Positions 12,350-22,768 of a DNA stretch of 64,000 bases are shown piece after piece. The translations under genes and the position numbers were made by a program. This DNA is from Heligmosomoides polygyrus polygyrus (lineage: Eukaryota; Nematoda; Chromadorea; Rhabditida; Heligmosomidae). Numbering within the stretch: position 1 is the stretch's first letter; every line of letters starts with the position of its first letter. The notes below the pieces were generated by a model, which saw nothing but the letters and a program-made list of their open reading frames with translations, had not been told where the DNA came from and searched no databases. Location of the stretch: the NCBI GenBank assembly GCA_947396885.1, contig OX377202.1, positions 70,838,643-70,902,642 on the forward strand, written 5' to 3'.

Positions 12350-12618
12350 TCAAAGGGATTTGGACGAGTTTCCCGCGCGAAGATTCGAACGGGCTTTCCT
12401 GGCGAGACCCCAGCAAGCGGGAGGCGCAAAGCGCGAAGTCGGGCGGGAAGCGCGAAGCGCGAATTCGGGACCATGCGAGTGCTCTGCCTGTGGCCTAATT
12501 TTATTGTTTCCATCACAAGACAACATACTTTCAATCATTGTTTTTGGTCGTTTTCATTCCCATCCTTAATCCTTTTCGCCACTCGCCAAGGACGAGATTT
12601 TCTTATTTAGTAATCAAA
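12350..12618. promoter_or_regulatory. Shared upstream region between two divergent genes
   Basis: About 270 bp separates the candidate starts of the minus-strand transposase gene and the plus-strand gene at 12619. It contains a GC-rich patch (12400-12470) with repeated GCGAAGCGCGAA-like motifs. Just before the plus start lies TTTTCTTATTTAG, a good acceptor eight bases before the ATG. In a nematode this could be a spliced-leader (trans-splicing) acceptor. No TATA box is obvious. The regulatory role is inferred from layout alone. Confidence 0.35.
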
Positions 12619-14725
12619 ATGTATTCTCGCGTTCGCAAAGGTGAGAGGTCTTGTGATGAGGTGGTACGATACAGGCCTTATGAAAGCTTCGGAAGGCCTG
12701 TACTTCTCAGAAGGGACAATGTTCCACCGGCGTAAGTATTTCTTATTTGGCTTGACTTATTCACTAGCATTCTGTGGTTGTAATTTGTTGCTCTTGCTCC
12801 TTCAGTAGTTCTATCATGAGTGATGATGATGTATGCATTGCACGAGAAGAGGAGCATCCGCTAGGTTTGTGCCTTTTGTGGTTATGTTGGTGTTCCTAAA
12901 CAATGTGTGTGCGAAGAAACTCTTTTTTGTCAAGTCTGTAGTAGTTGCAGTTCATTCAGGAAATGTTATGAGGAGAGATCTTACTCTCGAGGAGCTTCGT
13001 CCGCCCACAAGACCGCCTGCGCCAACCTGTCTGAAGGACTGCATCAAAAATGGAGTCATGAACATGTGTCAGGCTTCGAGGCTTTTGCACGGCTTCAAAT
13101 CTCAGAGGAGGTTCAGCCAAGGATCATATGAAGTAAGTTTCTGGTTTTAAGAAACGGTTGTGGTTGCGAAATAGAACTTCAAAACTCCGAAATTCAGGAA
13201 TTTTTTCGATATGCAGCTGCAGCTGCGATTAAAAATTCTGCTTCGTGGACCTTGAGGAGGTGGCTAGCTTCGAGGAGTTCAAGTTTCTTCAGACTGAAGC
13301 CACGCAACTTATGGTTTGCTAGCTACGTATTTCGCCAGGAATCTTATGACGTTTTGGACCATTTTCAGGCTGATATAAGCGTGGCGAAATCGCTTTCGCT
13401 TGAGAGAAGACTGACCTTATGTGCTGGGATCCGGTAACCCTCCCTCCATCCGGCATTACCTTTTCTGTTAGCAACTGCACGAATTCCTGGATTCTCAGCG
13501 CTGATCGTCCCTTTGTCAACGTAAGTTCGAAATGTTGATTGTACATGACATATACTCACATTTCTCTACCAATTATTACAGATTGATCTCGTGGCAGCGG
13601 CGATTACGTGGACACCAAAACCGAGAGAGAACATATACGTGCTTTCAATGTCACTGTATCGGTTTCTGCTGAAAATGGTACGTTCATGGTTAGTACAGAG
13701 TGTAACCGATTGGAAGTAACGGATAGATTAGTGTTTCTAGGTAAATTAGGAAAACCATCTGCTTTACATAACTTAATTATCTGCCTGAGTCTGTCTTCAA
13801 TTCATTTTAGATTACTGAACCTCCCGCTAGGGTCAAGGAGTATGCTGTGCGCATCAATGGTCGAAGTGGCAGGAACGACAATCTCAAAAATTTGCCCGGA
13901 GAAGTAGAAAATACTCTTATTAGTGAGTATTTTTTATTCCCTTTCCTCTCGTTTTGGTACTCCTAGATTATTTTGTAATTTCTGTTGAGGGGTCCTTTCG
14001 GGTATTACGACTCTGCGGTGGACTTGTTTGATTTCGAAAATTTAAACAGTATCTTGATAAAGTAGTGCTCTCCTTAATTACATTATGTACATAGATTTTG
14101 GCTAGGACATGCTTGGACTCGGAAGAGACGAGCTGAAAGTGGGTGCTGTTTTCGATCGCACCACTTCAAGGTATTTCTAGTTTTTGTTTTCTTCAGTACA
14201 ATGGTCCATGCTCATATTATTTTTCAGGTTCTTTCTGGGCCTGGGAAAAACTGATGACGAGCGTACCACAATGTACGAAAGCTTGGTTACGGAACGCATT
14301 ACTTGGAGAAAGCAGCTGCTGAAGGCACTTCAGAGGGCCTTGTAAGTTCTCCTGCTTTTATTGGAGCACCAATTGGTATGAATGTCATATAACTTTCATT
14401 TCAGAAGCGATGTTCGTGCCGACAACAATTGGCCGGACAAGATGTAGACGTTTCCCAGGACGCCTTCACTCCAACATCTTCCTCACGATTTCTACTGCGC
14501 CCGGAAGATAGCTATTTCTATGTATGTACCGGAAATGTATGTCTTTGTTTGTCTGTCTCTGTTGAAGAAGACCACTGTTTTTCTAACTGATTCTGTAGTT
14601 GAGTGTTTTGGCATATCTCCGCGGTTGTTATTTTTGCATACCTCCACAGCATTCGTATCTTCTCCTAACCTTCTGAAGATTTTGGTTCAGTTCTTTGTTT
14701 ATACATGCATATATTTGGAAATAAA
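12619..14725 (+). CDS. Unidentified multi-exon gene with intact C-terminal exons
   Basis: The likely start is ATG at 12619 (MYSRVRKGERSC), with a GTAAGT donor after 12731. The 3' exons agree in phase: one ending at 13520 (NCTNSWILSADRPFVN), then 13582-13677, 13811-13903, 14106-14170, 14228-14341 and 14405-14447 (TAG). They include TEPPARVKEYAVRINGRSG, DELKVGAVFDRTTS and MYESLVTERITWRKQLLKAL. AATAAA at 14720-14725 is a plausible poly(A) signal. The middle (12800-13400) is uncertain. One frame has a Cys cluster (CAFC, CVC, CQVCSSCSSFRKC), another is open up to the GTAAGT donor at 13132, and their phases do not join cleanly. No family recognised. It is divergent from the transposase gene, so it may be a second gene of the same element or a host gene. 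Confidence 0.5.
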
Positions 14726-14739
14726 CCTATAGCTTGTCT

Positions 14740-15990
14740 TCATGTTCTCTAGTCGTAACACCAGCAAACACTATAGATAGACTGATTTGTCTAGAAACTA
14801 GTTTCAGAACGTTCAAACAGTTAATGTAGCGAAGAAGGCGTGTAAGCAACGCATCAACCGAGATTCTGTTCAATTACTGGCCGCAGTGGGAGTCCGCCTC
14901 TCCACGGTATGCTTCACCGTGGCTGCCGCGCTGCCGCTGCAAAGTGTGCACGCGGCTTAAGAGTTCAGTGGCTCGCCGCTGCCGCTCCGCGATGCTACCG
15001 CCTACCGCTGCCAGTATAAGCCCCCACACACTGCTGCGGCAACGCGGCGGCCCTATATTTAACCCTAGGGCAGGGACGCTGAGCTCGCCGCCGGCGGGGT
15101 ACGTAGCGGCGCTGCTGCGGCAGTGGCAATAATGATTCACATCATTACTGCCGCCATGATGTGAATCATTATTGCCGCCGCCGCTGATTTAGTGCCGATT
15201 CGGCACCGGCACAGACTGTCTGCGCTCTAGCCTTTCGCGGCAGGGATCTAGAGTGACTCATCGGTAGGCGACGTGACTCTTTTTCGCCGCCCGCTGCCCG
15301 ACGCTCGCCGCAGAAGTGTGTGGGTGCCTTAGGAAAGCGTGAGCGGGGCGATTCACGGATTTTGCCACCCTCCGATTGCCGCGGAACTGAGGCGGAACCG
15401 AAATGACGGCGCTCCTCCCCAGTTTTGCCGAGCCGCTCATGCACACCCAGTTTTTGAAAGCGGAAAGTGGCGGAGGACTGGAGCGGCGAAGCACCGTACT
15501 CTTTCCAGTGGGGACCGACTTTCGCCGCGGGAAATTTAAAATTTGACTGAGTTGATCGGTATCGATCGTGGAGCTTAAAGGACGCGCCTGTTTCCACTCT
15601 AGATCTTTGTTATGCTCGCCATGAGCGTCAATAATTATGTGAATCATTACTGACGCTGCCGTACTTGTGGCGCAGCAGCCGCCTAGAATCTAGCTGTGCT
15701 CACGCGGAACGGCACCACTCGCCGCCGACGGCAAACTCTACGTGACTTCTCTATGGTTAAAGATAGGGGGCCGCTCCGCTGTCGTAAAAATGTACAAAGG
15801 CCTTTTGTCGCAGTCATTTCACTCAATGCACGTCGACGACCAGCTGCAACTACAACCGTGCATCGACGAGGGTTTTAGAGCTGTCTTCTAACTAAATGTG
15901 CATTCCTTTGAGATAGTTGAGTTGTATTTAGAAAACCGGGTATACCATTGTTAACCTCTTTGAAAATTGTTTTTAGCTGACTTTGACTTA
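14740..15990. mobile_element. GC-rich MITE cluster without genes
   Basis: Several pieces of related GC-rich MITEs. GCCGCTGCAAAGTGTGCACG at about 14934 matches the 4.89-kb copy. CGCCGCAGAAGTGTGTGGG then TGCCTTA at about 15310-15333 matches the terminus of the 59.68-kb MITE, with a TTA-like flank. A perfect-looking hairpin of AATGATTCACATCATTACTG type lies at 15115-15187 and recurs in part at 15630-15660. Open frames on both strands (for example 15169-15647) follow the GC bias and are not credible genes. Confidence 0.45.
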
Positions 15991-16464
15991 TTTTCTAACC
16001 AGGAAACTATCTCAACGGTAGGTCGGAACGGCCCAAGTGTTGTATATGGGCAGAACCGCCTCTCTCTGGGAAACAACAAAACGCAAATATCTCGACCCCA
16101 ATACAACTCTGCGCAGAGTTAGGGACGACGGAAGTTGGGCCGTTGGCAGTCTTAGCCCTATGCCTGGAGGCGGAAGGCGGGCTCAAGTTGGCCGGAAACG
16201 GCGATGGCGAGCGAGCGATGGTGTCGCAGTGCGTAGAGGGGCGGCGTAATCCCCACAATCGCTGTTTCCAGCCATCTTGAGCTCGCCCTCCGCTTGCAGG
16301 CATAGGGCTAACACCGCCAACTTCTGTCCTTCCTAACTCTGCGCAGAGTTGTATTGGGGTCGAGATATTTGCATTTTCTTGTTTCCCAGAGAGAGGCGGT
16401 TCTGCCCATATACAGCATTTGGGCCGTCCCGACCTACCGTTGAGATAGTTTCCTGGTAAGAAAA
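15991..16464. mobile_element. Foldback MITE, 474 bp with arms of about 180 bp
   Basis: The left arm starts CCAGGAAACTATCTCAACGG and runs to about 16170. The right arm from about 16280 is its reverse complement, ending CCGTTGAGATAGTTTCCTGG. Both arms share TCGACCCCAATACAACTCTG and its complement. About 110 bp of loop separates them. No transposase is encoded. It is a non-autonomous inverted-repeat element; I could not fix a target duplication or a superfamily. Confidence 0.75.
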
Positions 16465-16529
16465 CTCATGGTATAAGGGATGACCTGTTTATGTATTCGT
16501 TGAAAACGAATGAGCACTAGTCACTCTTG

Positions 16530-17051
16530 CTATGTAATGATTACTTTCACAGTATCCTGGCTTACCAGAGCTTTTGGTGAAACACAGCCTTCTTTCTCCC
16601 AAAAGATATGATCATATACTGTTTGAAGATAGCTTTTAGTCGATTTGCACGCATCTTCAATGCAACAATGGCAGTTGGGAAAAAATACCTGTTTATGACT
16701 GAAACTGTCAGTGGTAGCAAGTAATGGATGCTGTTCTGCTTCTGCATATTCCCCTAATCGAAAGCGAAGAAACGCAAAGAGACAGAGAGAGAGGAAGAAA
16801 GAGAAGAGAGTAATCAGTGATATGGTATTTCCTTGCTGAACCCCTTTCTTCACGCTGAAGAAGATGTCGTTGTAGATTGGGGAAATCTTGATCATTGTAC
16901 AGCTCTCAGATTTCTGATGCACTGAGTGGGAATACCCTGAGTGCAGGGACCTCACGACCGATTCAGTTCCGACGGAGTTGAACGCCTTCTTCAGCTCGAT
17001 GAACATAAGGCACAGCACCAGCTGTCTACTAATCCTCGAGTGATTATTCAC
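16530..17051 (-). pseudogene. RTE-type reverse transcriptase fragment
   Basis: The frame contains LCLMFIELKKAFNSVGTESV (family form: F-x-D-x-x-K-A-F-D-S-V) and later VKKGVQQGNTIS (family form: V-x-x-G-V-R-Q-G-D-x-I-S). These are two ordered blocks of a non-LTR reverse transcriptase, closest in style to nematode RTE. The key aspartates are altered (ELKKAFNS, QQGNTIS), the frame then leaves the family, and no FADD block follows. It is an internal fragment of a dead copy. Confidence 0.6.
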
Positions 17052-17059
17052 CTATTTAC

Positions 17060-18158
17060 TGAAGTGTGGATCTACATTTTGTGCTGCTGCTTCGAGAGAC
17101 GAGATGAAGCTGTAAATCATGCTCTCTTTGAGCATGTATTATTCAATAAATACACGACAACTGTAAGCTTCTTTTCGACTTAAGAAGCGGATCTTCCCAT
17201 CTCGCGGCGATCCGGCCCCTCAAATTATCTAGAGTTTGGATATGCCGACAAGACCGCTAGGCGCCTGGAGTCTCTCATCAAGCGATTCCACTCGTATGCC
17301 ACTGTTCACGACTGCCCTTTTGACTTACAGAAAAGGGATAATATCTTGAAAGTAGGAATTGAGGTGGCAAAGATCTCAAACTCAATAGTTCCAAAACAAA
17401 GCATGTCTCTTTACTATCTGGAGGATTGCGATTCTCTCTATGGTATTCGTTCTTGCCGTTGCAGCATACCTTTGAGACAACCCCTTTGTGAGATGAGACA
17501 TTTGCACTTCGACAGGCAGCATGGAGCCACGCCGGGGGTAGATGAGCACCGGTGGGAAAGTCCTCAAGCGTTTAGAGCTGATGCTGTCGGGACCGGTGCT
17601 GTACGCCTCTTCACTGAGGAGATAGCGTGTCGGATATTGGAAGGGAGGACAGAGGGGACGACGCACCCATTCTACGGATGATGGCAGTGGCAGGTGGGCG
17701 TGGCTACCAAAGAGATAGGAGCCGTCGATGACCTTCTCCATTGTCCTCCTTGGACGGGAATTGCTAAGACCACCCGCGTGGCATAAGAGAGTGTAACTGG
17801 AGCTGGAGCATACTTTTTTGACGTGCAGCACACGTGGGCTGAGTCGGCGGCAACGTGGAAATTCCATGCGCATCAGCCTATTGTACGACTGCAGTGGCGC
17901 TACTGGCAGAGTATCTGTCGGCGTTGCTTTATGCGAAGAGCTAAGGGATACGGCTCTCTCCGTCGTTGGACTTTTGCATTTCAACTGACTGGTTGAGATT
18001 TGGGGGGTTTTGATGTCTACGTAAGCTTATGGTGTTTTGTTCGCCTTTTTCCAGCTGTATGCGCTTCTGCGCTTGAAGAGCACAGAACCCAGCTGCGGAC
18101 TCTTCCTGGGCGACGAGAGCTGTTTGAGCGATGGATCACACCCGGAGCGGTGATTGTC
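17060..18158. other. Stretch before the hAT insertion, no gene recognised
   Basis: A 200-codon minus frame (17382-17984) and a 111-codon plus frame (17346-17681) overlap. Neither resembles a known family and neither has clear splice signals. The final bases (GTGATTGTC) are the left flank of the hAT target site, so this DNA was continuous with the sequence after 32826 before that insertion. Confidence 0.3.
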
Positions 18159-18570
18159 GTTAGTATCAGGGGTGTGCGTTTACCGATTAACGATTTACCG
18201 ATTTAACGGTTTAGCGGCATTTTTCGGTAAAAAGACGAAAAAATCCTTTAAATCGTTTTAACGGCTTTTGTTGAACCGGGAATTTCACCTGAAACTTAGC
18301 GCCTTTGTTCACATAGTTTGCGTTTGGACGGTATCGGTTGCCTTCCGAAGATGATTCATCTGCACGGTACCGCTAGAATCCTTTAATTTTTGAATCAGTA
18401 CAGATTTTGAGTTTGAGCTGAATGAATCTGATTTTGATTTGAATCTGAATTGATTTGGACCATTGCTCGTTCCCGCCCCGAAATTTCGACACTACTTGAA
18501 TCGTTTTTGCGTTTTTTGAAGTGTTTGTGCGTGAAGTGTGCTAAGGTGTGTGTGCCTCATTAAATTGGAA

Positions 18571-18705
18571 GTTTGTTTATTGCTTGTTACAGTTCTGAGA
18601 TACTAAGCGTTGCGCACATTTTTGTTGCTCTGCTGGACCACCGTGTGGCATTCGCCAGGAACAATTCCTCTGCCAAGGTGAGTAGTTTTGTGTTTAGCCT
18701 TCCTT
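18571..18705 (+). repeat. hAT 5' segment with splice donor, duplicated at 25.33-25.46 kb
   Basis: CAGTTCTGAGATACTAAGCG, then TGGCATTCGCC, then TCTGCCAAGGTGAG are shared with 25333-25460 at roughly 80-85% identity by eye. Both copies end at a good donor (CCAAG then GTGAG) followed by TAGTTTTGTG or CAGTTTTGTG. If the 19186-25323 insertion is removed, the two copies lie about 0.6 kb apart, as a tandem duplication inside the hAT element. This is probably a non-coding first exon of the transposase. Confidence 0.55.
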
Positions 18706-19195
18706 CTTTTGTTTCCGATTGAACCGTTTAATGCAAGCCCATTTGGGGGAAGGGGTTAGTTTTACGTTGGACAAAGCAGGCTTAGATGCCCTGCTTCAGA
18801 TGCGGATGATCTATGCGTGCTTCGTTAAATTCTTAGCTTCTCTATTTTAAGCACTTTTGAAGTACAATTTTCCTGAACTCTGCGGAGCAAACTAGGGTGG
18901 ACTCCCCCTCCCTCATTATACTTGCACCAACGGTTTCAAAGGGTTCGAGGAATTTGACGGATCTGCCCTAGTGGGTTGGGGGAGGTCAACCACTTTTTGC
19001 TCGACAACTGTTGCGGAATTGAAACTGAAATGCTTTTTTATAAAGGAATAGTAGTGTTTCCCAATTTCCGGAAGGAGAGGAGGACATCTCCTGTTTGTGA
19101 TCGTTAAGCTTTCCTGCTGTGCCACATCCAACCCTAATATAGGTCCTTGTCACTTTTTCGAGATTTCAGTATTTCGAGATTTCAGTATACTTGTG

Positions 19196-19440
19196 CTCGA
19201 ATAATCGAATTCGAATAATTATTCGAATAATTTATTCGAATTCGATTTTCGATTATTTGATTATTCGAGTTCCGTAAATTCGAATAATTATTCGAATTCG
19301 ATTATTCGAGTTTAGCAAAATCGAATAATTATTCGAATTCGATTATTCGAGTTTTGCAAATTCGAATAATTATTCGAATTCGATTATTCGAGTTTTGAAA
19401 ATTCGAATAATTATTCGAATTCGATTGTGCGAAAATTCTA
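19196..19440. repeat. Subterminal AT palindrome array (left)
   Basis: At least four tandem units of about 50-55 bp have the core TTCGAATAATTATTCGAATT followed by CGATTATTCGAG. The core is itself palindromic. It occupies the left subterminal region of the nested hAT-like element and is related to the right array. Confidence 0.85.
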
Positions 19441-19980
19441 ACAATATTCGAATTTCGAATACGGGGTAGTTTCGAATGTGGCATAATGATGATTTTTGTG
19501 TGCGGCGTTCATTTCGGTGACGACTGTTTTCGATAGCACACTGTCGAGGAGCTCACCGTAACGAAAACGCATTCAATATCCTACTATACATAGAAGGGTC
19601 GTGTGTGTGCGTGCGTGTTTCCATCAGCCCATCACAACTGGCGTGGGGAAATGGCGTATTGGCGATACTGACCGCAGTTGATGGCGATCGACTGCGGTCC
19701 GAAGCTTCAGCCGTTGAGGTCTCGTCGATCTCGCTGAACACAAATTTGAAGTTCGTTTTTGAAATTATCGGTTGAAGTTGATCGACCTATTGATTTTCTA
19801 TAGGGAATTCGTTGAAGCGCATCAATTGTATGACCGGTCTTCGTCGATATTTTCAAAACCTAACTTCACATTTGCGTTCTTTGCGACCACGACTGTCATC
19901 GATGTCATAAACTTGAATACTCTACGGAATTCGCACAATAAACACAAATTTTGACGGAAAATTAAAAAAATGAATTCAGA
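19440..19980. other. Interior of the nested hAT-like element, no gene
   Basis: Only short frames on both strands (62 codons minus, 60 codons plus). No motif recognised. It ends at a satellite-like motif, GATTCGTGTTCAGTGACC. Confidence 0.3.
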
Positions 19981-19984
19981 TTCG

Positions 19985-22230
19985 TGTTCAGTGACCTCGA
20001 TTACCTCAGGCCTGAAGTTTCGATCTTATTGAATGATGTTTGCGAAAAACCGATAGTTTGATGGTCCTTTTGTCGGCTGGACGTCTTCTCAGCGGGGATC
20101 ACAACTGTTCCAGACCGCTCGATCTCGGGCTGCTTGCATCCGGTGAGGCAGACTCCGCTCTCTGAAAGATCTTGAGAATGAGTCTCCCATCGCGTTGGCA
20201 GTCGTCCCAGTGGTCTCTTATGGTCTCTCGAAGCCATTCTGTGACACGGAGACTCCACCTATCGTCCTTTCGTCGAAGCAGGTGTCCGGCCCAGCGATAT
20301 TTGGACTTCTTCATGTACTGCAGCGGGTCTGATAATTGTGACTTCTCCCGTAGCTCCGAGCTTCGTAGGCCTTCTTGCGACTGCTGACAAAGGCTTGTCC
20401 TCAGAAAACATCTCTCCAGTGCACGATGCGTAGTTTGCATTGCTCTGGCGATTGTCTTGTTGTCGGGCCAGGTATCCGTCGCGTAACACATCACAGGCAG
20501 TACAGAGGCGTTGAATATCGAGGCCCTGAGGCCGGGGTCCTTGACCTGATCTGTGACTTCGCGAATCGAACTGAAGGCTGCCCATGCTGCGCGTCTCCTG
20601 CGGGCGGCGATTTCAGGAGCGAGGTCGTTATCCATGTTCAGCTCTCTTCCCAGATAGACGTAGGAGTCGACCTGTTGCAGAGCGACTCCATTTAACCTTA
20701 CGAGTCCCGTGTCATACCACTGGTTGACCATAAATTGTGTTTTGGACATATTCATGTCCAATCCAATCTTCATACCTGCCACATTGAGCTCGTTCAGCAT
20801 TTCCTCGACTTCTGCCGTGCTGGTAGAGATGAAAACAATATCGTCGGCGAATCGAAGGTTGCTGATCCGTATACCGTCCACAAGGTAGCCTTTATCATCC
20901 CAGTTCAAGTCTTTCATGGCATCCTGGAGTGCCGCTGTGAATAGCTTGGAAGAAATCGTGTCTCCCTGCCGTACTCCTTTCCCGATAGGAATTTTGAGCT
21001 TTAGATCGAACAGCTGGATGGTAGTCGATGTGATCGAGAAGCATTCGTCGAGAAGTCGGATGTAGGGCGATGGTATACCAACGTGCACAAGCGCGTTCAG
21101 AATGGCGTTGATTCCACAGAGTCGAACGCTTTCCGGTAATCCACGAAGACAAGGACAAGTGGAAGGTGGTATTCGCGGCTCCTCTCGATGAGCTGTGAGA
21201 CAGTCTGAATATGGTCCATGCAGGAGAAATCCTTGCGAAACCTTGCTTGCTCCACTGGCTGATATTCATCCAAGCAACGCTCTATGCGGTTATGCAGTAT
21301 CTTGGTGAACATCTTGTACACAACCGAGAGAAGACTGATGGGTCGATAGTTGTTGATATCCTCCTGCTGACCTTTTTTGAAGATTAAACTGTTTTCGACC
21401 CCTTCCATGAGTCTGGAATCCTACCAAGTCGAAGGTAGTGGTTGAAGTGCTTGGCAAGAAGTGAGCAGAGGGCACTGCCACCCGCACAAAGGAGATCAGC
21501 AGAAATGCCGTCCCGTCCGGGAGCAGTGCCCGGCTTCATCCTTCTGATGGCATGAGCAACTTCTGATTCCAGAATGGGAGGTACTTCCTCAGCGGGTGGC
21601 ATCAAGCATTTCGGGACAGTGATGGAAGAACGGAACAGATCGTAGAATTGTAGAATTAGAATTCGTAAAAAAAAAAAAAATTGTAGAATTCTTGAACGAT
21701 GACCTCCATCGCTCTTCGAGACGTTTGCGTTGTTCCATCCTTATCCACAAGGGCTAACATTATTGCCTTCTGGTCGCAGAGATCTCGTTTGCAGCGCTTT
21801 ATGCTTGAACCTTTCCCAGCCGCTTCTAACAGCTTCAATCTTTTGTAGGCTTGAATGGACTCCTTCACTGCAATTCGACAGGCCTTCGAGATGGTGACTT
21901 TTTCCAGATGGGAAGCATTAGGATCCAGTTTAACAGCTCTTCTTTGCTCCAAGAGTTTAATCGCATGTGCGTTGAGTCTTGAGGCAGACTGTGATATGGC
22001 TTCGCAAGAGCTGCTAGCACATTTCAACAGTCCTTTGGAGAGGAGGCGTAGTCTTCCGATGAATCTTCAAGAAGATTCCAATCGTACGACTTTATTGCAT
22101 ATTCCAACTCCTCAGACTTGAATATGGGAAAAATCGATAATTTGATTAATATCTTTTGATGTAGCCGTTACTGCAAAAGCTAACTTGAGATTCGTGTTCA
22201 GCGACCTCGATTACTTCGGGACTGAAGCTC
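19985..22230 (-). pseudogene. RTE-clade non-LTR retrotransposon, frameshifted
   Basis: The coding order on the minus strand is as follows. 21656-22027 is the linker before the reverse transcriptase. 21384-21605 has GTAPGRDGISADLL. 21097-21408 has INNYRPISLLSVVYKMFTK and VFVDYRKAFDSVES. 20099-21088 (329 codons) has GKGVRQGDTISSKLF, the catalytic FADDIVF and the thumb region. Two frameshifts (near 21.40 and 21.09 kb) and an A-rich microinsertion at 21.65 kb break the frame. The apurinic endonuclease domain is missing, so the copy is 5'-truncated. The 3' end near 20.03 kb has CATCATTCAAT-like sequence, in keeping with RTE tails. Both flanks carry the motif GATTCGTGTTCAG seen in the 27-30 kb satellite. 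Confidence 0.85.
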
Positions 22231-22768
22231 ACAGTTTGCATATATGACACGACAATATACCATTTTCAGTTGAAATTCAAAGTTTTTCAAATCAAATTCA
22301 ACGTTGTTACACGGGGAAGATTCCAGAAGAACGTTGAAATTTATTTCAAAAACGTTGAATTTCGACTGAAAATGCCGTATAACTCTGCAATTTGATTGGC
22401 TGACAATTCCTGTGAGATAATGAAATGAACAAATGGAGTGAACGGTTTTTTTCGCAAAGATTTGCACTTGTGCGTAGATGTTTTGCACACGTATTTCTGT
22501 AGGATTTTTTTTGTAGGATTTTGTTTGCAGGAAAAAAGTTCTCATGTCTTGCCATTTAACGAGTATTGTCAACGGTTCTGAGAAGATATTGAATGTCTTC
22601 ATTATTTGCTTTTTTTTAAAGAATTCAAATCTTTTATGTTGTCTCTGGCGAATGTTGCCGTTGAACTTACTTTACTACATTTGCTTGAGCTTACACAATG
22701 CGCTTTTGGAGTGAGTAAACGGTATCAAACAAAATTGGCTAACACAAAAATCGCATCGTCCTTATTAA

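Noticed and set aside
12880..13130. KDZ-type transposase CxC domain in the plus-strand gene
   Set aside because: The Cys cluster has a superficial resemblance, but spacing differs and none of the downstream catalytic blocks is present.
15169..15647. Long GC-rich minus-strand frames (142 and 129 codons)
   Set aside because: They overlap each other in different frames within a GC-rich MITE cluster and show no domain.
17346..17984. 200-codon minus frame as a gene
   Set aside because: No recognisable motif, no codon or splice support, and a long frame on the other strand overlaps it.
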